Source: Symsagittifera roscoffensis (Eukaryota; Xenacoelomorpha; Acoela; Convolutidae). From it: 64,000 nt of DNA. Below the pieces are notes generated by a model. That model was not told where the DNA came from. It did no database searches and saw only the letters and a program-made list of their open reading frames with translations. The DNA lies in NCBI RefSeq assembly GCF_963678635.1, contig NC_087065.1, positions 29,516,252 to 29,580,251 on the forward strand, in the 5' to 3' direction. Made by a program: the position numbers and the translations under genes. Shown here in pieces: positions 35,401 to 45,907 of the stretch (position 1 is the stretch's first letter; each line of letters begins with the position of its first letter).

Positions 35401-36530
35401 TGAATGTGCTGCGCCAATTCCAACTTTTGAGGCGTCACACATGGCATAGAATGGTTGATCTGGATCTAGAATTGTGTTTGAGATCTGTTCTGTGAGAAAA
35501 TTTTATTTCATCAAAACGCTTTTGATGATCTAATTTCCATTCGAAATTATTTTATTGTCCGAGAGTATTAAAAAATGGTCATAGGTACAGTTGCATTTTA
35601 TAAACAAAAATACTTAAAAAGTTTAACATTCTAAAAAATTTTTGAGATTCCTTTTTATTAGATGGGTTTTGAAGTTTAATATAGCATCAATACATGATTT
35701 TAAGGGAGTAATTGTACTAGCTTTAATAACTTGTCCAAGGAATTTATCACGAGTGAGAAAAAGTGTGATTTATCTGGGGCTGCTTTCATGTTTTCTATTA
35801 GTAAAATCTGGTTGGCGATATTTTTCTTATACTTTGAGCATTTCCTTCTTTGTTTGTGATTGTATCAGGACATCGTCTAAATTGGTGATAACATTTTTAC
35901 TCAGAATAAGTGGTCTCAAAATTTTGCTCATAAAAACTGAAAAAGCTGCTGGTCCTATGGAAATTCCATAGAAGAGTCTATTAACTTCGTATTGTTGGTT
36001 TCCGATGAAGAATTGTGAAAATCTTCGTGATTGTTCGTCTAGTGGCTTTCGAATATATGCGCTGTTTATGTCAGCAGAAGTATAATAGTGTCCGTTTATT
36101 TTAGTGAGTAATACTTGGATTGATTCTATGGGCCAATTACTTTTAGGTTCATCAATTCAGGAATTGAGATATTTTGCTTGTAAAACATTTTTTAGCGAAT
36201 TGCTTTTAGCGAGAATGATAACGGAATTTATGAAAGTGTTACCTTTCAGTTATTCTTCTTTGTTTACTGGTGATATGAGTTCATATTGATCCAGAGGGTC
36301 TAGCAATCTGTTTACCTTCTCTTGTAAGGGAATTGGTTCTTTATTTGCTTGTTGCTTTTTGAAAACTTCGTCAAGTTTAAGAGGGAGGTGTAATGGTGAA
36401 TGTTTTTTACCAACATCAAATTTAGATGTAGCGAAAGCCATTGGGTATCTTAATAAAAGTTCTGTTAATTGATCAAATTCATGTTGATTGATATGAGAAT
36501 GCTGAAAATTAAACCTTGTGAGAAATTTTT
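35400..36530 (-). pseudogene. Reverse transcriptase of element B (minus copy)
   Basis: The N-terminal frame 36250-36441 reads LHLPLKLDEVFKKQQANKEP and RLLDPLDQYELISPVNKEE. The catalytic box near 35860-35885 is NLDDVLIQSQTKKEM, keeping both Asp, though Tyr is Asn. Downstream DNA covers thumb and connection to about 35500. Several stops are present. Confidence 0.88.
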
Positions 36531-37369
36531 GTAGTTCTTTTGTAAGTTTCGAGATTTGAAAAGTATGTAAAAAATAAGGTATTTTTGTGAAATCGTTTGT
36601 ATTTCGCTTAGAATCATTTGTAATACTATTAACAGATAATTATTCTTTAAGAATGGTGGATTGATAAATATCCAGTAGCTTTAAAATGCTTTTTAATCTA
36701 AATGATCTTTCTTCTGTCGGATGGATTGTTTCATTTGTTTCGCAATATCCTAAAAAGCCTAGAGGTAATGTGGTTTTATATGGTGAGTTTTTGTATACAT
36801 CTAGAGATATTATGCCTGAATTTGTGTCTTTTGCTTACTTAATGGATGAAATTGTTACTCCAAACAACTTATGAATTGATTTAAATTCAAGGTCAGACAT
36901 GTATAGTTTTTGCTTATTTTGGTCAATATTATTTTGATGTACTTGACTTATAGAGAAATTATATACGTTACCTGATAATAGCATCAAGTGTTTTTGCGTT
37001 TTGGATTATAAATGGGGTAAAGTTTTTGAGAAAAATGGAGGTTGTTTATTGAGTCTTTGGCAAAATATTAAGAAGAATTATTTATTCTTATATAATTGTC
37101 CTTTATCTGTAATTTACTATTCTGCCAATAGTGGGAATTTATTTTGTAATGAACAGTGTTCCAACAATTTTGTGTTGTATATCTGTAGTGTGGAATATTT
37201 GTTTAAAGAGTTTTTTAAAAAGCTTATTTGTTCCATTTTTTGGGTTGGAACAAGTATAATTGAATTTTTCCTTAGTTTATAAGACTTGATTCTTGTGCTG
37301 TGGCTAATTTGTTAAGGGTTTTAGAAGGTGAATGTCTTGGATGTAAATTTTTAATTTAATTCCGAGTGG

Positions 37370-37420
37370 GAAGGTTTATAATATTTGATTCTGATCCTGA
37401 ATCAATTAGGATATCAATAT
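37370..37420 (-). pseudogene. Aspartic protease active-site region of element B
   Basis: The minus strand encodes DLDIDILIDSGSESNI, a retropepsin D-S-G active site preceded by the hydrophobic strand typical of the family. It lies between the gag zinc knuckle and RT, as expected. The rest of the domain (down to about 37000) is degraded. Confidence 0.75.
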
Positions 37421-37429
37421 CAAGGTCTG

Positions 37430-39500
37430 GTGATTGAAAATTTTCATTCTTTGGGCTCTCTTATAAGAGTGGGATTGTCCAAATTTTTTTTTTTGGTTGT
37501 TGTACTTTATTTGTGGCGTTTTGATATATATTCTTCATATTTGAATAACTATCAATAACGTCTGGCGTGTAGTTGCATTGTTTTGGTAATAATTCGAATC
37601 GATTGGTGTTTCCTAATCATTTTCAATGTGAAGCATGTTTATTAAAAGCGTTTTTTCTGTTTCTTCTTCTTCATCTGTAGATTAACAAAAAATGTGATTT
37701 AACTGTAATTCCAAATTTTCTGTTTTGTCAAAACCCGGAGGGTCTGGTTGGGTGTTTTCCATTGACTGTGCTTGATTATGTTGTCTTTGATGTTTGGATG
37801 TATTTCTGTAGTTTTGACTATGTGAATTTGAATTCTGATTGTTGTTTCTATGTGATGACTGAGAATAGTTTCTCTGTCTATTTGAGCAGGTGTTGTTTCA
37901 ATTCCTGGAGTTATTACGGGATCTATCATTGTTATTGTTATAATATGGTTTATTGTTAGAGTAGTTTCGTGATCTACTATTAGAATAAAATCGGTTTCCA
38001 TTGTTTGAATAATTTTGATTTCGATTGTATGATGAGTTTCTTGAACGGTCTTCAGAATAGTATCTGTTCCGAGAGTTTGAACAAGAACATTTCATATTAG
38101 AGTTCGAATAATTACTTCTATTTGAGTTTGATCTTGAGTAATTGTTGCGATATTGGTTATTTTGACTGTTTGATCTACTATATCTGTTTTGTGAAAAATT
38201 TTAAGAATTTCTTCTGTCCAGGGATCTTCCGCGAAAACTTTTTTGATGAGGAGATTGTGATCTTTAATTGTTGTAGCTATCTGGAAGTGGTTTACCTGAC
38301 TTACTAAGACTTTGTATAGTCTTGTTTTGTTCGTGTACTGGTAAAAAGATTAATTTGGTTCTCTGTGCTTTTGTGGTTTGTTTTGGTCCTGTTGTTTTTG
38401 TCTGCCTTTAGCAATGCTATGTCCATATCTAAAACAATAGTTGCACCATTTTTTGAATGATGATTTTTCTTTGAAATTTGAATTCCTCTCGAACATGTTT
38501 TATTATCTGGTTGATTTTTTTCTGCTAATTCAGTATCAGAGTCATGAATATTACTAAGTTGTGGAGTTGTTGTCTGGAAATTGTTTACGTTTTGTAGTTT
38601 TCAGTTTTTTGTTTCTTCTAGTTTAATAGTGACTTCAGTTCGCTCTAGTTTATCTACTAGCTTTCTAAAATTTATGTCGGGTTCTTGAATTGATGATGGA
38701 TGTGAGGCTCTCTTTTTCATTGCAATTTTGCCTAGTTGTGGTGTAAGACTCATCATTATAACTTCAGTAGTTTTCGTATTTTTGTATTTATTGAGAATGA
38801 ATGATTTTCTTACTAAAATTTCATGTCTTACTGCGAGTTGTTTTATTGTCTCGTTGGGAAGGCTACGGATTTTGTTACATAGGACTCTTGGGCGATGTTT
38901 ATTTCTTTCAGAGTCGAACATTTTTGAAAATTCTCGTGTGAATCTTTTCCAGTCTGATTTAATGTCTATATGTTGAACTGAAAAAAGTTTTTGAGCTGCA
39001 CCATCAAGTGTGGTTTGGATTACACCTGTACGTTTAAACCTCTATGTATCCAGTTTTGATGGAGTGTGTATTTACTGGTTCAGGGCTTATATTTAAAATT
39101 AAGTTTGCTGTGTTTGCATTTAGATTATCTTCTGCTGAGTACTCAGGGTCTGTTCCTATGAATACTATGAGTGGTATTTTGAAGATATAGATGATCCACT
39201 CATAAGGTATGGATTCATAATCAATTGGAGTGACTCTGCTGCATTTGGTATTTGTGAAAATTTTGTAAGTGGGGTCTTTGTAATTTCATGTTGTTGTAGA
39301 TAATACAGTTATGGAATTTGGTTTTCCTTTTGATTAGGCTGATAACCTTGTGTGTTTATGGGGTTTTGTGATTGTAAAATATTATTTTATGATGCTGATT
39401 TTTTTCTTTGAGGGAAGGTTGTTTTGGTTTTTTCAGAATGTGTATTAGGTTAAAAAATATCTGGCTGGTAAAAACTATCTGGTTGATCAGTAATACAGTT
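37430..39500 (-). pseudogene. Gag of element B (minus copy)
   Basis: The best part (38601-38921) reads PNETIKQLAVRHEILVRKSF and SLTPQLGKIAMKKRASHPSS, in the helical style of a Ty3/gypsy capsid C-terminus. Near 38402-38446 lies a zinc knuckle, WCNYCFRYGHSIAKGR, where the last Cys of the CCHC set is Gly. After it comes a very Asn/Ser/Arg-rich region (37898-38095; NSRNRYYSEDRSRNSSYNRN), probably RNA-binding. Frames are interrupted, so this is a decayed gene. Confidence 0.7.
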
Positions 39501-41400
39501 GTTATTTCGTAGATTATTATAATGTTGTTGTTTATCATTCAAATAGTCTTCGTCTTCTGAATATGGTGATTGATTACTTGCGAATTGTTTGTTTGTTCTA
39601 ATTTTTATTTGGTTGAAAAAAAATGATAATTTTAACTACGATCTGTTGTAGCTCGTTGTTCGTCATTCAAGAAAACTGAGTGGTATCTGTTGGTTGTAAA
39701 ATTGTTCTTTTGCTTGATTTAGATGGCGTGGGGGATTTTGTTATTGGTCTGTTTATGTTTTTTTCGCAAACAAAAATTCGTAACTGTGGTTTGAAAAACT
39801 TTTTCAATTTGGAGGCTTTTGCTTGTTTGATTGTCGAGTATTATTTAATGGTCCATATGTTTGGTAATCCATTTGTGAATATTTCTGGCAGCGGAGGGTG
39901 TTACTGTTGATTGAATAGTTGCCTGCGGGAATGGAGTTTTTTTATATTATGTGGAGTTGTAATTGTAGGATGAATAGGAGAAATGCTTTGTTGTGTTGTT
40001 TTAGGCATTGTTTCAACTATTTCCTATTAATAAAAAGTGATGAGGATTGAATCTTGTTCTATCGTTGATTATTGTGTTCTAGTTTAAAGGTTGCATCAAT
40101 AGTGAGTGGGGTTATTCTTAAATAATCTTTGTGTACAAAATTAGAGTTAATTGCTGCGCTTGAAATGTCAATGGTTAGATTAATAAATAATGGATGAGAC
40201 CATTTAGGGTTCCAAACATAATCTGTTTGGTCGTCTAATACAGTTTCATCGTCTGAGGTTTGTGGTCGAAAATTTTTTCTTGATGTTGAAATGAAATCTA
40301 AATTGTGTAAAAAAAATATTCTACTATGAACCATGCTAGGATTCGTTGCAAATCATGTTTTACATTTTTTCGTTGCAAATCATGTTTAACATTTTTTCGT
40401 TGCAAATCATGTTTTACATTTTTGATGTTCCATTTTTGATGTGAGGCTTTCACGGATTGTATATAAAAATTTTGAGAAAAGATGAATTTCTTATCCTACA
40501 GTTGAGTGTCGAGATGTCTGAGGTGGTGATTAATTTGGTGTTTCTTTTAATTCTAATATAGATGTATAACTATGAATAATAGAGAAAACATGGCTTGTAA
40601 AGATTGAGTTTGCTCTTTGTGATTTATGATGTTGTATATTATTTATGAATTCTGTTTGTAATTGATACGGTGTTTGATTTGGCTGTGATGGTAAAAACTC
40701 ATAAAAGAATATTCCGTAAAATGAAGTGATATTACATATGCTTTTCTATAGTGATCAAAATTTGTCTTTTAATCCTTATTTCGGGAAAACCCTGTGTGCA
40801 TGGACTATTTCCTTTTTCGAATAATTTTGCAATAAAGTTATGACAAAAATGTACCCATCCTCGAGCGTTATCACTTTGTGGATGAATAACAAGGGGAAAT
40901 ATAGAGTCATCGTCGACATTTTTTGTCGTTCTTAATCATTTTTGTTTTGTAGTACCGTTAATAGGTAAATTTCAATGTGCCTTAATGGCTGGTTCCAATT
41001 TTATGATCATAACGGTTTATGCATATATGATTTTAAAAGCTGCTTTTACATTTTAATGACGATGGCGATGCGGAAAATATTCTGTTTGTCTAATGGATTG
41101 CTTTTTCTATCGAATCTTTTAGGTCTTGAAGTTCTTGCATTGTTGTTGTATCTGATTCCGAAACTGCGCTAATTGTTTTTAAAAATGTTCGTTTTTTATT
41201 TTGTTTTGTTTTGCTATTTTTGTCTTTTTCGCGTTTGTGTTTTTGATCTAGTATCACCTATTGTTTGTTCATGTGGTGTAATTACAAGATCATATCTTTT
41301 GTCTTTATTAAAACAATTGTTTAGTATTATTGTTTGTTTACTGCCTAAATCATCTCTTGACATAAAGTTTTGGATGATGGGTGCAAAAATCGGAGGCTAG
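39501..41400 (-). pseudogene. Leader or gag N-terminal region of element B
   Basis: One open frame (40059-40334) looks protein-like (PQTSDDETVLDDQTDYVWNP, SHPLFINLTIDISSAAINSN), but I do not recognise it. Around 40860-40960 another piece encodes FPLVIHPQSDNARGWVHF. These lie upstream of the recognised capsid part, so they are either the gag N-terminus or an extra ORF. No partner exists in the plus copy because that copy is truncated. Confidence 0.4.
40344..40422. repeat. 27-bp tandem repeat, three copies
   Basis: CGTTGCAAATCATGTTTTAC recurs at 40344, 40371 and 40398 with a T-run between units. The period of 27 keeps the reading frame. Confidence 0.93.
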
Positions 41401-42713
41401 AAATTTTATTCCTTAAACTGCTAGTTCTTAGGGTTTTTGTGTGGTTATCTTGACTTGGGGCATAGATTGTCGAGTTTGACGGGTTGGAGAGAGAGTATTT
41501 CAATTCGTTAGAATGATGTTTACATTCTAGTGACTAAGTTTTATTAAAAGAAAAATTTACTCAGTCTTATCTACGGGTTTGATTTGTGACCAAGGGTGGA
41601 GAATAGTAAATCAATCTACAAGTTTTAGGTATAATCAGAACACAAGTACATCGTTAGGTACTATTTTAGAGCTTACTAATATTTTAAGGGTTTTAGCCTG
41701 GGTCAGCTAAAAGGAAGGGCTCAAGTGAAGGATGAGTAACAGAAGTTCTTCACTGTTTGTCTTATTACTAATGGTTAGTTTTTCTAAATGATTCTGTTAG
41801 TCTTGGGTTTTCGATAAGGGTTTGGAGACATTATTGACGTTTGAAGTCGTTAGACATTTTAATTTATGAGGTGGGGAGAACAACGTTGTTCTGATTAATC
41901 AAAGGGAAGTTTATTTAAGTTAAATGAAGTTTTATTTAAAGTAAAATTAAAGATCCAAGGAAAACCTTGGTGATCTGCGTTTAAAGAAATTTAAATAATC
42001 AAAAATCAGGGATATGCTTTGATAATTTTTTCAAGTAAAAGATATAAGTTAAGGAAAAAAATCATAGATTCAAAATTATTTTAAGGTAGAAATTTTGAAT
42101 GATGTTAGTTTTTGAATAAATTTGGTTATGTTTTAGTTGATGAGGCGGGGATGAGGAAAAAATTGTTTCTTGAGAACCAAGAAACTTTTTATAAATTTAA
42201 TAAAACTAACGATAAAATTTCCTACTATTAATTTTTGTTTTTTATTTAAATTTTTTTTGATTTTACGAAAGTTTTCAATTTTAATGTATTGCAAATTTTG
42301 AAAGAAACGATTTGTGTATCTTTTTATTGTGTTTTTATATCTTTTTATAATATGGATATAAAACAGCAAATAGGTTATTGAAGAAGTCTAATTATTCTTC
42401 AAATAAAACAATTTTCAAGTCAATCAATGAAAATTTAAATTTTCTGAATAGAGGATTCTGAAGACATATACTCTTTGCGATTTGCGTCGTACTATCATGT
42501 AGTATCTTATCCATCGTTCAATCTATGTTCACGTCGTGATCTAGATCTTCGTTCAATACCTGGTATTTCTAGTATTGTTGGAAATATTGGCGTAGACTAA
42601 TTGAGACGTAGAGACATATCTATTAAATTGTCTATACCATCTAACATTTTGCAATTTTGTAAATTTGGTCTTTTCTAATTCTAATTTGCTACATCTAAGT
42701 TAGCTAAGGTCTT
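41401..42713 (-). other. 5' leader of element B, no gene seen
   Basis: AT-rich DNA between the primer-binding site and the first coding-like frame. Short Lys/Phe-rich frames (42133-42369) look like chance. Length and place fit a long untranslated leader. Confidence 0.5.
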
Positions 42714-42736
42714 GTTCGAGGCTTGTGGTCGCACCA
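42714..42736 (-). other. Putative tRNA primer-binding site of element B
   Basis: On the minus strand TGGTGCGACCACAAGCCTCG begins 8 bases after the end of the 5' LTR. Its reverse complement reads like a tRNA 3' end: a GTTCGAG T-loop, a stem, and a final CCA. The tRNA identity is not assigned, and the stem lengths fit with one base missing. Confidence 0.55.
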
Positions 42737-42744
42737 GATACGTT

Positions 42745-43113
42745 TGAAGCCAGGGGTAGCTTACTCATAGATTAATTTCGGATAATATACACTGTCTGTT
42801 CGTCACGCTATCTTATTTTCGGCCCGACAGATTTGTGCAACTTCGTAGTCTAATACCAATCCTAATCTTACTCTATATCTCCTAGTCTCAATAGATCTAG
42901 TGTATACTGCTAATTGCGAGTTAGTTTTGGAGCTTGTCCAAAAGGAGAACAACTGTAATCTAAGATGTAGTCTGAGAACAACTGTAGTTTCAGAACTACA
43001 AATAGTTGTCATTGATAGTGATGGAATATGATTGGTTAATTGGTAATATTTTATAGGGATAGTTTTATCAATAATATAATTGGTTTATAAATACTAGTTC
43101 AGAGCTGGTTCCA
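42745..43113 (-). mobile_element. 5' LTR of element B (minus copy)
   Basis: 369 bp, TGGAACCAG ... CTGGCTTCA on the minus strand, in direct orientation with 24802-25185. It differs by small indels, notably an extra CTGAGAACAACTGTAG-like piece and a small deletion. The two LTRs have clearly diverged, so the insertion is old. A TATTTATAAACC box lies near its start. Confidence 0.92.
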
Positions 43114-43470
43114 GTTATTTAAGCAAATAAAAAACTCTTATTTAAATGACTAATTTTTTCGGCTAGTACATATACTCAAGACAAATTTCCGTTGGCTTAT
43201 AATTCGGCTGGTTTGTTTTATTTCGTGTAGTGGCGCCAGTACTTGCTTAATATCCTTCGCCTTGCTCAGAATATGGAACGAAAATTTTCTTTGTGCCTAA
43301 ATTGTTATCCATATTTCAATTTCTTGTCCAAGTGGACAGTTGAGGCCAAATTTTGGAAAGCTTTAATTTCTGGAAAACGTTTCTCAGTTTCTTTATTCGA
43401 GTAGCCAATATAACACAAGTAATTTCAAATCAAAACAAGTTTGATACTTGTCATAGCTTTGGAATTGAAC
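43114..43470 (+). other. Intergenic DNA, nothing recognised
   Basis: This flank of element B shows no gene, repeat array or structured RNA signal. Confidence 0.45.
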
Positions 43471-43472
43471 AT

Positions 43473-43690
43473 TTTCAGTCGAGCCGGTCGCGCCATTACC
43501 TTAGGTCGCGCCTTTTCCGACGGTTTTTTGAGTCGCGCGGGTCGCGGTGTTTTTTTTTTCAGTCGCACCGGTCTTCATTGCCAAGTCTCGGTCGAGCCAG
43601 ACTGGAACTGCATACATAAAGTCGCGCCGATCTGGAATTGCCATGTTTGGGTCGCTCTGGTCTTCTCTTCGCGGCATGATTTTACTCTCG
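43473..43690 (-). repeat. Degenerate GACCGGCGCGACT-type repeat patch (minus orientation)
   Basis: GTCGCGCCGxTC and close variants recur about every 20-45 bp among T-rich spacers. The reverse complement is the unit seen at 54690-54960, so the two patches are inverted relative to each other. The patch is far richer in CpG than its surroundings. Open frames through it are produced by the repeat. Confidence 0.8.
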
Positions 43691-44180
43691 GGTAACCGAG
43701 CATGATCATGTCTGAGCATGGTCACTTTTTCCGCGAGTCAAGAAGGACGTTTTTTAAAATATCATATTGAGGAGAGCCCTATATGCTGGGATGATAACTT
43801 ATTCAACTACTGTCACAATTTAATGTGTGGAATGAAAGTATCAACATCCATAAAAAAAACTCTGCCAAATTTGATTTGCTAGACACCAGTTTTTATCCCA
43901 AATCCAATCTGAATTCAACAACGGTTTCATCCATATCTCAAGTACAGGAAGTCTTTGAGGAATGGGGAATGAAGGCATCTTTCCAAATAAGAGCAGGCTG
44001 AATAATTTGAGAGCTCATTATTTGTGTTGCTTAGTGTTTTGTAAGAGTTCCACATGACCTCGAGTTATTCCATCTTAGTCGTTTCTAGATCTTTTTGTTT
44101 ACGGAACTTGAGCTTTTTTCTATGTTTTTTGGTCTGGGTGAAACTCTGCAGCTTATTTAAAACAGACTTGAGCATTTTTT
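43691..44180 (+). other. Intergenic DNA upstream of the small plus-strand gene
   Basis: No exon is demonstrable. The open frame 44054-44275 is mostly a product of the 21-bp repeats. Confidence 0.45.
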
Positions 44181-44263
44181 CAAACAATCAAAATTTTTGG
44201 CCAAACAATCAAACTTTTTGGCCAAACAATCAAAATTTTTGGCCAAACAATCAAAATTTTGGC
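44181..44263. repeat. 21-bp tandem repeat, four copies
   Basis: CAAACAATCAAAATTTTTGG units start at 44181, 44202, 44223 and 44244. The last unit lacks one T. Confidence 0.95.
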
Positions 44264-44535
44264 CAGTCGACTTAAAATTGTGGAAATGGTTTAAAATCTG
44301 ATTGAAGGTGATTAGTTTCAGTTCAAGATTGTGAATATAGCCTTTTGGACATAAAAAGTAATAAAGTCCCCTAGCTGATATAAGTTTGGAAAACCTGTGT
44401 AAAAGTTACTTTCAAATGTGCAATATATGCTGCACCTTTGAGAGATCTCATTGGTGAGAGTCTCAATTCGCTTTTATGATACAAATATCTTGAGACAATG
44501 CCGTTGGGTATTCAAAACTTTAGTGTTATGATATG

Positions 44536-44995
44536 TGCTGCATGCCAAAAAAGATGGCTTTGAATTTTGCCGACATTTCAGTCGCGATTTTAATCGCTGC
44601 TGTTATGGAATAATTAACAAACGTTTAACCGCTTTGCTGGAAGAAAGTCGTGAACAATTTTTACACCTGAATAAGACCCAAACGAGCTTTGCCCGGTTGG
44701 TACGAAAGAAAGCTCTATTGTCAGAATAGTGTGAAGAATGAGATCTGTTTTGATTGATTTCATCAATTATTGCAGATTTGGAGAGAAAAAATGCAGAGAC
44801 AATCTGGTTTCGCTTTTTCTGGAAGACGATGAGTCAAAGCAATCAGTCTCCAATAAGAGGATGATACTTTGCAAAGGTATGATCTGGAACATTTTTCCGT
44901 CTCTTAATTTCAACTAATTATTTACACCGGTATTTGCAGTGTACAACGAACAGGGGCTAGAGCTTGAATGTTCTGGCGCTGAACGTGAATTTTAA
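44536..44995 (+). CDS. Terminal exons of a small spliced gene, product unknown
   Basis: Three consecutive exon-like blocks join with consistent phases. Exon 44536-44719 ends before GTCAGA and encodes DFNRCCYGIINKRLTALLEE and TQTSFARLVRKKAL. Exon 44776-44876 follows TTATTGCAG and ends at GTATGA, encoding FGEKKCRDNLVSLFLEDDES. Exon 44940-44995 follows TATTTGCAG and ends GLELECSGAEREF with a TAA stop. The last two introns-exon borders are good GT-AG sites; the first donor is weaker. The 5' edge of the first block is not fixed, because an in-frame TGA lies just upstream and no Met codon is seen in frame, so earlier exons are likely. It converges on the TRPM-like gene, 443 bp away. I do not recognise the family. 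Confidence 0.5.
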
Positions 44996-45255
44996 TCTGA
45001 AAAATGTTTTTGCGGAGATTATCAAAAGCATCTCATACAGGGACAATTCTAATGTTTTCAATTCACCATAATACTTCATATTTATTTAATTGAGAAAAAA
45101 CGCTGATCTTTTATTTTCATAAATTTGCTCGCAGTGCAAAATTTTGTCAAAATCAAGTCTTTTCTGAGTTGTGGAGGGACCCGGAAAAAATTTGGCTCGA
45201 AAAAAGGTATATCCAATAACTACACCTACAAAAATTTTTAACATTGAACAGAAGC

Positions 45256-45261
45256 TTTATT
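45256..45261 (-). terminator. Candidate polyadenylation signal of the TRPM-like gene
   Basis: AATAAA on the minus strand about 180 bp past the stop codon at 45439. It is a common hexamer in AT-rich DNA, so support is only positional. Confidence 0.35.
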
Positions 45262-45438
45262 ATAAAAACATAAAAGAAAATAATTTTAATTAAGCAAATA
45301 CAAAAATACAAAAATGAATCAACTCATTTGTGTAAACTATTATTGTACTTTACATAAATCTCTCATCAATTTTAGAATGAAACTTCGTGCAAGAATGCCC
45401 GAAAGTGATTTGTACCAAATTAAAAAAATTATAAGGCT

Positions 45439-45699
45439 TCATTTGAACCTGTTTTTGCAGGCGTCGTAAATCTGACGACACTTTGTGATGTTGAGGACCG
45501 CTTGAGACAGAATGTTTTTCTGTCGCAGTTCAACGTCTCTCAGGTACTGCATGCTCTCGTTCGCCTCGATCCTCCCTCTGCGTCTCTGCTGTACACTTCT
45601 GAACGCACTCTCCTCCAGCTGCATCATCTGGGACAGGGTGTGGTGAGGGAGTGTGAGTGATGCTTTCCTGGGGTACTTAGGGTATCTCCTCTCATAAAT
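45439..45699 (-). CDS. TRPM-like channel, last coding exon
   Basis: It follows an acceptor GGATTTAG (45700-45707 on the plus strand) and joins in phase 0 to the exon ending at 45908. The intron of 208 bp starts GTTACT. The exon encodes 86 residues: IYERRYPKYPRKASLTLPHH, then a charged helical tail (RRGRIEANESMQYLRDVELR) ending in CKNRFK. TRPM channels have a cytoplasmic tail after the TRP helix at this point. This one is short and I see no Nudix, kinase or long coiled-coil domain, so it is a short-tailed form, or further 3' exons are skipped in my model. Confidence 0.75.
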   Translation of the reverse strand: MYERRYPKYPRKASLTLPHHTLSQMMQLEESAFRSVQQRRRGRIEANESMQYLRDVELRQKNILSQAVLNITKCRQIYDACKNRFK

Positions 45700-45907
45700 C
45701 TAAATCCACTAATGCAGGCTCAAAATAGTTCTTTCTTAATTAAAAAAATGGACCAACTTATCAAGACTATCATTTTTTAGTTCCCTCACAGAGCTAAGAC
45801 GAAATTATGAGCAATTTTCAGTGTTCAATTAATTTCATTATCTAGGCAATTTCTGCAAGTTTGCGAAGTTCATAATTAACAGAAACAAAAGATGAAGTTT
45901 AAGTAAC

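Larger units (their letters stand above)
24802..43113 (-). mobile_element. Element B, LTR-bounded minus-strand copy (about 18.3 kb)
   Basis: Two direct repeats (24802-25185 and 42745-43113) have TG...CA ends and enclose the whole. On the minus strand the order is 5' LTR, primer-binding site, gag with a zinc knuckle, DSG protease, RT with LDD, RNase H, integrase, a basic and then S/T/P-rich region, an env-like ORF with a terminal membrane segment, accessory frames, about 1 kb of non-coding DNA, and 3' LTR. The domain order RT-RH-IN places it in the Ty3/gypsy class. All genes contain stops. No convincing target duplication is seen: the outer flanks share only GTT. The 7-kb region between integrase and LTR is unusually long for the class. 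Confidence 0.88.

Noticed and set aside
40344-40422. CRISPR-like array
   Set aside because: There are only three units with no unique spacers, in a eukaryotic retroelement. The 21-bp and 28-bp repeats likewise lack spacers.
38120-42400. Plus-strand open frames in the 33-42 kb region as host genes
   Set aside because: They are Phe/Tyr/Cys-rich antisense shadows of the minus-strand retroelement.
24797-43118. Target-site duplication of the minus-strand element B
   Set aside because: Left flank GAGTT and right flank GTTAT share only GTT, which could be chance, so no duplication is claimed.
43353-43725. Arg/Ser-rich open frames on both strands
   Set aside because: They are produced by the GACC/GCGCGAC repeat patch, and several frames are open at once.
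44054-44275. 73-codon open frame with NNQNFWP repeats as a peptide gene
   Set aside because: The repeats are simply the 21-bp tandem repeat, whose period keeps the frame open. No other support was found.
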